Assembly: GCA_020634625.1 (NCBI GenBank)
Contig: JACKBJ010000009.1
Span: 1-64,000 of the forward strand
DNA: 64,000 nt
Source: Caldilineae bacterium
Lineage (GTDB): Bacteria; Chloroflexota; Anaerolineae; Epilineales; Epilineaceae
Reading direction: 5' to 3'
Each line of letters opens with the position of its first letter. Position 1 is the stretch's first letter. The translations under genes and the position numbers were made by a program. Of the stretch, positions 34,155 to 41,182 are shown piece by piece. Below the pieces are notes generated by a model, which was not told the DNA's origin, did no database searches, and was given only the letters and a program-made list of their open reading frames with translations.

Positions 34155-35156
34155 CTACCAGCCCCCCGACGCGCCGCCTCCGCCGAAGCTCCCGCCACCG
34201 CCGGAGAATCCGCCCCCTCCCGAGAAGCCGCCGCCGGAAGCGCCGCCGCCCCCCCAGCCGCCAAAGGGGCCGGTGCCGGGGCCGGATCGAAGGGTCGGCC
34301 GAGCGCGCCGCCGCGGGCGCGCATGCCGCCTGCGCAGGCCGAGCGCGAACCGTAGGATCGGCACGAGGACGAGCCAGGCCAACAGGGCCATCAGGCCCCA
34401 ACCCGGACCGAAGGCGATGGACGGAATCACGAACCAGAAGGGCGCGAAGATGGCGTAGGCGAACCAGGCGATCGGCCCAGGCGCGACGAACGCGAACATC
34501 GCGAACAGCCAGGCGGCCACCAGGAAGCCGCCCAAGAGGATGCCGCGAACGCTCGGATCGTCGATGCCAGCGTCGGGCTCGGGCAGCGGAAGCGGCTCGT
34601 TGCGCACCGCCGACTCGATCGCGACCAGGCCCGCATCGATGCCGGCCGGGTAGTCGCCCGCCTTGAATCGGGGCACGATGAGGTCGTCGATGATGCGCTT
34701 GGCCTGCAGATCGGGCAGCACGCCCTCCAGGCCGTAGCCGACTTCGATCCGCAGCTGCCGATCGTCCACGGCCACGATCAGGATGACCCCATCATCGACT
34801 CCCTCGCGCCCGATTCGCCAGGCCTCGGACAGCCGGATGCCGAAGTCCTCGATCGGCTCGCCGGCCAGCGTCGGCAGGGTCAGCACCACCACCTGAGCGC
34901 CGGTGTCCGCCTCCAGCCGCTCCAGGCGCGATTCGATGGCGCGCTCCTGCGCGTCCGTCAGGATGTCGGCCCGGTCCTCCACCCGACCGCCGAGCGCCGG
35001 AAGCTCGACCTGAGCCTGCAGCGATGCCGGGGTCGCCGCGAGCAGGACGGCGAGCAGCAGCAGGCTCCAAGCCGGTAGCCGAACCCAGGTCGACGACGGC
35101 AGCCCGCGGCTGGGCGCCGCCCCGCGAGCGCTAGCGGTCGCGCACACGCAGGACAT
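34155..35156 (-). CDS. TPM-domain protein with Gly-rich tail (YgcG type)
   Basis: 333 residues. A signal segment (~30-47, 'WSLLLLAVLLAATPASLQA') leads to a TPM domain (~52-190: 'DRADILTDAQERAIESRLE', 'VVVLTLPTLAGEPIEDFG', 'GVDDGVILIVAVDDRQLRIE', 'GYGLEGVLPD'). Two membrane segments (~220-275) follow, then an Arg-rich stretch and a Gly/Ser/Phe tail ending in ASGGW, typical of YgcG-like proteins. The ATG at 35156 lies 26 bases inside the upstream gene; no strong ribosome site is seen, so coupling is likely. It forms an operon with lemA and another TPM gene. Function is loosely tied to membrane stress or photosystem-type assembly in other groups. Confidence 0.82.
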   Translation of the reverse strand: MSCVCATASARGAAPSRGLPSSTWVRLPAWSLLLLAVLLAATPASLQAQVELPALGGRVEDRADILTDAQERAIESRLERLEADTGAQVVVLTLPTLAGEPIEDFGIRLSEAWRIGREGVDDGVILIVAVDDRQLRIEVGYGLEGVLPDLQAKRIIDDLIVPRFKAGDYPAGIDAGLVAIESAVRNEPLPLPEPDAGIDDPSVRGILLGGFLVAAWLFAMFAFVAPGPIAWFAYAIFAPFWFVIPSIAFGPGWGLMALLAWLVLVPILRFALGLRRRHARPRRRARPTLRSGPGTGPFGGWGGGGASGGGFSGGGGFSGGGGSFGGGGASGGW

Positions 35157-35787
35157 TGGGGATCTCGTCGACGTCGTCGGCACGCCGCTCGACACGGCGC
35201 GTCTCGAGCAGCCGGCCGCAGGCGTCGATGGCCTCGACCATGGCCTCGGCGGCCCGGCCGCTTCGAAGCCCGAGGGTGAGGGCATCGACGATGGTCTGCC
35301 ACTCCTCGGGCGCGACCTGGGCGTTGATGCCCGAGTCGGCCAGGATCAGCGCCCGGCGCTCGTAGAGCGCGAGCATCACCAGGATTCCGCTGCGCTCGCG
35401 TGTGTCGAAGACCTCCTCCTCGAGGAAGGCGGCCTCGGCGCGCAGCCGAACGCGCCGTTCGAGGCTGGCCGAGCCGATCAGGCGCCGGCCGAGGGCCGGC
35501 AGGCGCAGCGCGAGCAGACCGCCCAGCGCGGCGCCCAGCAGTGCCGGCAGACCGATCCAGAGCTCGACCGGCGCGCCCCAGATCCGCCCGTCGTGCCAGG
35601 CGAGCACGGCCAAGCCGACCGAGGTCAGCGCGCCAAGCGCGGCCCCGGACCAGACGGCCTCCGGGTGCTCGTCACAACGGCCCACGACATAGGGCACGAT
35701 CTCGCCGCGGCTCTGGGACTCGGCCGCGGCGGCCGCGGCCGCGATGGCCTCACGCTCGGCCGAGCCGAAGAATCGCCGCGGATCCAT
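35131..35787 (-). CDS. TPM-domain membrane protein
   Basis: 218 residues: a TPM domain ('AEREAIAAAAAAAESQSRGE', 'EIVPYVVGRCDEHPEA', 'GILVMLALYERRALILADSG'), interrupted after residue ~45 by a membrane hairpin (~48-95, two hydrophobic segments). It lacks a signal peptide and a Gly-rich tail. It starts nine bases after the lemA stop and overlaps the next TPM gene, giving the common LemA-TPM-TPM order. Confidence 0.82.
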   Translation of the reverse strand: MDPRRFFGSAEREAIAAAAAAAESQSRGEIVPYVVGRCDEHPEAVWSGAALGALTSVGLAVLAWHDGRIWGAPVELWIGLPALLGAALGGLLALRLPALGRRLIGSASLERRVRLRAEAAFLEEEVFDTRERSGILVMLALYERRALILADSGINAQVAPEEWQTIVDALTLGLRSGRAAEAMVEAIDACGRLLETRRVERRADDVDEIPNVLRVRDR

Positions 35788-35796
35788 CGACGCCGC

Positions 35797-36399
35797 CTAG
35801 CCATCGCTCGAGGAGAAGTCGACCTCGGGCGCCGTCTCGGCGCCGGCCTCGGCGGCGAAGTAGGGGTGCTCATCGAAGCCGAGCAGCCCGGCTACCAGCA
35901 GGGTCGGGAAGCGCCGGCGGGCGGTGTTGTACTCGCGCGCGACCTCGTTGTAGCGTCGGCGCTCGACGGCGATTCGATTCTCGGTGCCCTCCAGCTGGGT
36001 CTGCAGATCGCGGAAGCCCTGCGTCGCCGTCAGCTCGGGATAGTTCTCGACGACGACCAGCAGCCGCGACAGGGCGCCGGAGAGGGCCTCCTGTCCGGCC
36101 TGGAACTGCTGCAGCTGCGCCGCCGATGGGGCCCCTTCCACGTTGATCGAACCGACGCGCGAACGCGCCTCGGTGACCGCCTCGAAGGTATCGCGCTCGA
36201 AGTCGGCCGCGCCCTGGACGGTCGCGACCAGGTTCGGCACCAGGTCGGCACGGCGCTGGTAGACGTTCTCGACCTGGCTCCAGGCCTCGCCCACCTGCTC
36301 GTCGAGACCGACCATCCGATTGTAGGTCCCACCGAGCGTCAAGACGCCCAGGACGACCAGACCCAGAACCAGCAGCAGCGCCAACAGGGTCTTGCTCAT
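35797..36399 (-). CDS. lemA: LemA family protein
   Basis: 200 residues, AAGGAG before the ATG. One N-terminal membrane helix (~4-26) is followed by the long helical LemA domain: 'YNRMVGLDEQVGEAWSQVEN', 'RRADLVPNLVATVQG', 'ERRRYNEVAREYNTARRRFP'. The N-terminus is outside and the helical bundle probably in the cytosol. It is the first gene of the LemA-TPM-TPM set. Function is unsettled; the family is tied to envelope stress and signalling. Confidence 0.93.
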   Translation of the reverse strand: MSKTLLALLLVLGLVVLGVLTLGGTYNRMVGLDEQVGEAWSQVENVYQRRADLVPNLVATVQGAADFERDTFEAVTEARSRVGSINVEGAPSAAQLQQFQAGQEALSGALSRLLVVVENYPELTATQGFRDLQTQLEGTENRIAVERRRYNEVAREYNTARRRFPTLLVAGLLGFDEHPYFAAEAGAETAPEVDFSSSDG

Positions 36400-36513
36400 G
36401 TTCCGTATCGTCTCCTTGCGCTTCCCAATCACGCCTGACCGGGTTGGAGTTCGGGAGCCGCGAGGCTCCACGAGCGGACTCTACGCCGCCCGAGGGTCAG
36501 GGTTGCGCCGAAC

Positions 36514-36531
36514 CGCGACCGGCCGGTCGCG
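36514..36531. repeat. 18-bp perfect palindrome after fdhA
   Basis: CGCGACCGGCCGGTCGCG has no spacer and lies in the 159-base gap between fdhA and lemA. It could be the foot of a transcript-end hairpin or a protein site. High GC makes chance palindromes more likely here. Confidence 0.35.
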
Positions 36532-36558
36532 CCCGAGAACGCCGCCCCTCCCAGGCGC

Positions 36559-39396
36559 TCAATCGCCCGGGTCGGCCGCCGAGACCGGCGCCATCGGCAG
36601 CTCGTCGACCTTGCCCGGTCCGGGCCCTTCGACGGCATAGTAGCTGCCGCGGAAGGCCACCGGCGCCGGCTGCTCGCTCAGGCGCTTGACCTCGGCCGCG
36701 CAGACCTTGTACTCGGCCGTACCGGTGACGGCATCGCCCACGTCGTTGGTGAGCAGGTTGGCCCGAGCCTCCGCGAAGTGGAATGGCATCCAGATGCAGC
36801 CGCGACGGACCTGGCGCGAGATCAGGGCACGGCAGCGCAGGTTGCCCCGGCGCGTCAGCAGCTCGACCAGGTCGCCGTCCGCGATGCCCCGGCGTCCGGC
36901 GTCCTTGGGATGCAGCTCCACGTAGGCCTCGGGTTGCTTGAACCCGGCCCCCTGCTCGCGCCGCGTTTGAGTGGCCGAGTTGTAGTGGTAGAGCGTCCGC
37001 CCGGTCGAGAGCAGGAGCGGATACTCCGAGTCTTCGAGCTCCATCGAGGGCCGGTAGTCGACCGGGGTGAACAGGCCCTTGCCGCGCAGGATGCCGCCCT
37101 CGTGCAGGAAGGTCGTGCCCGGCTCGTCCGGGCTGGCGCAGGGCCATTGGATGCCGCCTTCGCGCTCGATGCGGGCATGGCTGATCCCGGCGAACTTCGG
37201 CGCGTCCTTGACCATCTCGGCGTAGATCTCGGCCGGGTCGCCGTAGTCCCAGTCGGCGCCGCAGAGCCGGGCCAGATCCTGCAGGATCTCCCAGTCGGCG
37301 CGGGCCTCGCCCGGGGGCTCGACGCCCTTGCGCACCCGCTGCACCCGACGCTCCGAGTTGGTGAAGACACCGTCCTTCTCGGCAAAGCAGGCCGCCGGCA
37401 GGATCACGTCGGCGAAGCGCGCCGTCTCGTTGAGGAAGATGTCCTGGAGCACCAGGAACTCGATGCCGTTGAGCCCCTCTTCGAGGTGGGCCACGTTCGG
37501 CTCGGAGAGCAGGATGTCCTCGCCCATCACGAAGAAGCCCTTGAGCTGGGTGCCGGCCACCTTCATCATCTCGTTGAGGTTCAACCCGGGTGTCGGGTCG
37601 AGCTCGACGCCCCAGCTGGCCTGGTACTTGGCCAGCACCGCCGGATCGTCCACCCGCTGGTAGCCGGGCAGGAACACCGGCGTGGCGCCTGCATCGTTGG
37701 CCCCCTGCACGTTGTTCTGGCCGCGCAGCGGGTTCATGCCGCAGCTGGCATGTCCCAGATGGCCGGTCATCAGCACCAGGTTGGCCAGGGCGTAGACGTT
37801 GTCGGTGCCGTGCGAGTGCTCGGTGATGCCCAGCGTGTAGTAGATGCCGGCCTTGCGCGTCGTGGCGTACTGCCGCGCCGTGGCTCGGATCTCCTCGGCC
37901 GGCACGCCGGTGACCTGCTCGGCCGCCTCGGGCGTGTAGGCCCGAACGGTCTCGGCCACGGCTTCGAAGCCCTCGGTGTTGTGGGCGACGAAGTCCTCGT
38001 CGTAGAGCTCCTCGGTGACGATGACGTTGGCCATCGCGTTGAGCAGCCAGATGTCGGTTCCCGGCCGCAGCTTGAGGTGCCGCTCGGCCATCGACGTCAA
38101 CCAGATCGAGCGCGGATCGGCCACGACCAGGGTCGCGCCGCGCTTGACCGCCCGCTTCATCTCCATGGCGATGATCGGGTGCGCCTCGGTGGTGTTGCTG
38201 CCGATCACGAAGAGGAAGTCCGCGTCCCGGATCTCACCGATCGAGTTCGTCATGGCGCCCGCGCCGAAGGTGGTGACCAGACCGGCCACCGTGGGGGCGT
38301 GTCAGGTGGCGGCGCATTGGTGGACGTGGTTGGTCCCGAAGACGGCACGCGCCATCTTCTGCACGAGGTAGTTCTCCTCGACCGTGCAACGCGAGGAGCT
38401 GATGAAGCCCAAGGCATCCTTGCCGTGCCGCTCGGCCACGCCCAGCAGGCCCTCGGCCGCGCGCTGCAGGGCCTCCGACCAGCTGGCCGGCTGGAGCTGG
38501 CCGTCGGCGCCGCGCACGAGCGGCGTCGTCAAGCGGTCCTCGTGATCGATGAAGTCGTAGGCGAAGCGACCCTTGACGCAGAGGTTGCCGTCGTTGGTCG
38601 TGGTGCCGGGCGCTGGGCTGGTGATCTTGACCACCTTGCCGCGTCCCCCGTTGCCTTCGGGGTCGATGTTGAGGTCCATCTGGCAGCCGACGCCGCAGTA
38701 GTTGCAAGTGGTGCGGACCTTGGTCAGCTCGCGCTCGGGCCGAGCCGCGGTGAGCAGGGGGATCTTCTCGGCCATGGCCCCGGTCGGGCAGGTGTCGATG
38801 CAGCCACCGCACATCTCGCAGGTGGTGTCGAGCAGGCTCAGGTTGTCGACGGTGGCGATGGTGGTCTGGCTGCCGCGGCCCGCCAGGGTGATCGCCGTCA
38901 CCGCCTCGACCTCGTCGCAGTAGCGGGTGCATCGGGCGCAGGCGATGCACTTGGTGGCATCGAAGAGGATGTAGGGATTCTCGTCCAAGGGCCGGCCGGC
39001 GCGGATGTTGTCCATGCGCGGCCAGTCGGTCGGTGCGGCGTAGCGCTCGGCCAGCTGGTAGACCTGGTCGGGCGCGCCGAGCTCCGAGCCGACGAAGCCT
39101 TCGGGATGATCGGCCAGGTAGAGCGCCATCAGGCTCTTGCGGTGGCGATCGATGCGGCCGCTCTCGCTGGTGATGGCCATGCCGGCCGTGGCCGGCGTGG
39201 CGCACGCCGGCGCCATGCGCCGCCAACCCTCGATCTCGACCAGGCAGGTGCGACAGGCGCCCGCCGGTGCGAGGCGCGGATCGTGACACAGGGTGGGGAT
39301 GAAGGACCCCGCTCGCTGGGCCACCTCGAGCACCGTCTCACCCGGCGCGAAGGCAAGCTCGCGGCCGTTCAGGGTCAGCGTCTGCGGCTGGGTCAT
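36559..39396 (-). CDS. fdhA: Selenocysteine-containing formate dehydrogenase, catalytic subunit
   Basis: 945 residues read as one frame through a UGA at 38304-38302, decoded as selenocysteine 365. The start at 39396 follows GAGGAGG. The N-terminus is NuoG-like: a [2Fe-2S] plant-type motif (CHDP...CRTC), a His/Cys region, and two 4Fe-4S motifs ('CIACARCTRYC', 'CEMCGGCIDTCP'). The molybdopterin enzyme follows, with a 4Fe-4S binding set CNYCGVGC and CVKGRF. The active-site block C-A-A-T-U-H-A-P-T-V-A-G-L matches the Sec site of E. coli FdhF. Frame, domain order and similarity are continuous on both sides of the UGA. It oxidises formate to CO2 (or the reverse) and feeds the NuoEF-like partner encoded 65 bases upstream. 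Confidence 0.92.
38272..38290 (-). promoter_or_regulatory. Bacterial SECIS hairpin in fdhA
   Basis: Eleven bases after the UGA, GGTGGCC (38290-38284) and GGTCACC (38278-38272) form a 7-bp stem (one G-U) with the apical loop GGTCT. The loop and its distance from the UGA are the same as in the E. coli fdhF SECIS, where the loop GGUC contacts SelB. Confidence 0.8.
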
Positions 39397-39461
39397 GCGA
39401 CCTCCTCGTGCATCGATGCATCCAGGAATCGAAGGGCGGCGTGCCCGAATCGGGGCGCCGG

Positions 39462-41060
39462 CTAGGCGAAGGCGTCCGGGAAGTGCTCCAGGGCGCTGGT
39501 CAACGGCAAGGCAGCCGCCTGCCCCAGCCCGCAGATCGAGCCCTCGTTCATCTGCCAGGCCACCTCGGCCACCTGGGCCAGCGCCTCGCCGCGGCCGGCG
39601 CCCGCGACGGCGGCCCGATGGGCGTCGAGGCGCTCGCGCAGGAACCGGGTTCCGATGCGGCAGGGCGCACACTGACCACAGCTCTCGGCCTCGAAGAAGC
39701 GCAGCTGCTGCGCCACGGCCCAGGCCATGTCGACCGACTCGTCGAGCACCACCACACCGGCCGAGCCCAGCATCGAGCCCTCGGCCGCCAGGGCCTTGAA
39801 GTCCAGCGGGACGTCGCGCTTGTCGGCGGGCAGGAAGCCGGAGCTGGCGCCGCCGGGCGAGAAGGCCTGCAGGCGACCGGTGTAGCCGCCGGCAGTCTCG
39901 ACCAGCTCGTCCAGCGTCACGCCAAGCGGCAGCTCGTAGACGCCCGGCCGGGCGACGTGGCCGCTGACGCAGTACAGCTTGGTGCCGGCGCCCGTCCGCC
40001 CCAGCTCGCGGAACCAGTCTCCGCCCCGCAGGACGATGCCGGGCAGGCAGGCGATGGTCTCGACGTTGTGAATCAGGGTCGGCTTGCCCCAGAGCCCCTT
40101 CTCGGTCGGGAAGGGGGGCTTGAGCCGCGGCATGCCCCGGCCGCCTTCGAGCGCTTCCATCAAGGCGGTCTCTTCGCCGCAGATGTAGGCGCCCTGCCCG
40201 GCATGCAGATGGAATGCGATCCCCGGGAAGCGCCCCTCGGCATCGAAACGCGTGATCGCGCCTTCGAGCGCCTGCCAGGGGATCTCGAACTCGCCACGAA
40301 GGTAGCAGTAGACCTGGGTGGCGCCAACGGCCGCGGCGGCGATCGCGAGGCCCTCGACCACCCGATCCGGCCGTCGCAGCAGGACCTCACGGTCCTTGAA
40401 GGTGCCCGGCTCTCCCTCGTCGGCGTTCAGGATGACATAGCGCTCGGTCTCGGCCTGGCTGGCGACACCGCGCCACTTGATGTGCGCCGGAAAGCCGGCA
40501 CCGCCACGGCCCTGCAGCCCCGAGCGCTCGAGCCCGTCGAAGACCGCGGCAGCGCCCATCGACGCGGCGCGCGCGAAGGCGGCGCCAGACCAGTCGAGCG
40601 GACCGAGCAGGTTGATGGCCAGGTGCTCCGGATCGTCGGCCTCCGGGCCCACCTGGCCGGCCCAGACGTCGTCGGGTGCCGCCGCGGCACGAATGGCCCC
40701 GGGATCGGCGCCGGCGCCGCGGACTTCGTCCAGGCGAAGGGCGGGCAGGACGCGACGGCGGCGGAGCAGGGCCGGCGGCTGGTCGCAGGCCGCCAGACAC
40801 TGACAGCCCTCGGCCTTCAGGCCGGACTCGCGCGCCGCTTCGAGCAGGGCCTCGGCGCCGGCCAGGCGACAGGACAGGCCCTGGCAGACCCGAACCTCCA
40901 CCTCCGGCTCCGAGAGCAGGTGAAAGAAGCTGCCCACGCCGTAGATCTCGGCCTCGGGCACGCCGGTCTGTCGCGCCAGCGCGCGCGCGACCCCCGGGCG
41001 CAGACCGCCGGCAGCTTCCAGCGCCTCGGGGACACGGGCGCGATCCTCTTGGCTGGGCAT
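39462..41060 (-). CDS. NuoE-NuoF fusion, NAD-reducing subunit of formate dehydrogenase
   Basis: 532 residues; AGGAG before the ATG. Residues ~1-140 are a thioredoxin-like [2Fe-2S] NuoE/FdsG domain with Cys pairs in 'VCQGLSC' and 'GCQCLAAC'. Residues ~165-530 are a NuoF/FdsB domain. The FMN/NAD loops are 'GRGGAGFPAHIKW' and 'NADEGEPGTFKDRE', the 4Fe-4S site is ESCGQCAPCRIGT, and a last Cys lies in GSICGLGQ. In a formate dehydrogenase this subunit passes electrons to NAD+ (possibly with ferredoxin in bifurcating forms). It is the first gene of the fdh operon. The fused E-F arrangement is compact compared with separate fdsG and fdsB genes. Confidence 0.93.
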   Translation of the reverse strand: MPSQEDRARVPEALEAAGGLRPGVARALARQTGVPEAEIYGVGSFFHLLSEPEVEVRVCQGLSCRLAGAEALLEAARESGLKAEGCQCLAACDQPPALLRRRRVLPALRLDEVRGAGADPGAIRAAAAPDDVWAGQVGPEADDPEHLAINLLGPLDWSGAAFARAASMGAAAVFDGLERSGLQGRGGAGFPAHIKWRGVASQAETERYVILNADEGEPGTFKDREVLLRRPDRVVEGLAIAAAAVGATQVYCYLRGEFEIPWQALEGAITRFDAEGRFPGIAFHLHAGQGAYICGEETALMEALEGGRGMPRLKPPFPTEKGLWGKPTLIHNVETIACLPGIVLRGGDWFRELGRTGAGTKLYCVSGHVARPGVYELPLGVTLDELVETAGGYTGRLQAFSPGGASSGFLPADKRDVPLDFKALAAEGSMLGSAGVVVLDESVDMAWAVAQQLRFFEAESCGQCAPCRIGTRFLRERLDAHRAAVAGAGRGEALAQVAEVAWQMNEGSICGLGQAAALPLTSALEHFPDAFA

Positions 41061-41136
41061 GGCGCAGCTCCTGACAGGCTGGGCGTCGAGTCCGATCGAA
41101 TGAGACGGGGGCGACCGGTACCGCTCCGAAGAATAA

Positions 41137-41154
41137 TGCCGATGTGCATCAGCA
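41137..41154. promoter_or_regulatory. Operator overlapping the fdh start
   Basis: TGCCGATG-TG-CATCAGCA is an inverted repeat with 8-bp arms and a single mismatch; its core resembles the Fnr pattern TGAT-N4-ATC. It directly adjoins the -10 box and covers the predicted transcription start near 41147, a position suited to repression. Confidence 0.5.
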
Positions 41155-41182
41155 ATATATCTCCAAGCGGCGCCCGAATCAA
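41154..41182 (-). promoter_or_regulatory. Promoter of the formate dehydrogenase operon
   Basis: On the minus strand TTGATT (41182-41177), 17 bases, then TATATT (41159-41154): among the best promoter matches in the window, in a locally AT-rich patch. The -35 box contains the TGA stop codon of the upstream synthetase gene, so the operon has its own start after that gene. The leader is about 87 bases. Confidence 0.6.

Noticed and set aside
36559..39396. fdhA as a pseudogene broken by a stop codon
   Set aside because: The only interruption is a TGA at the known selenocysteine site with a matching SECIS hairpin, and the frame continues unchanged after it.
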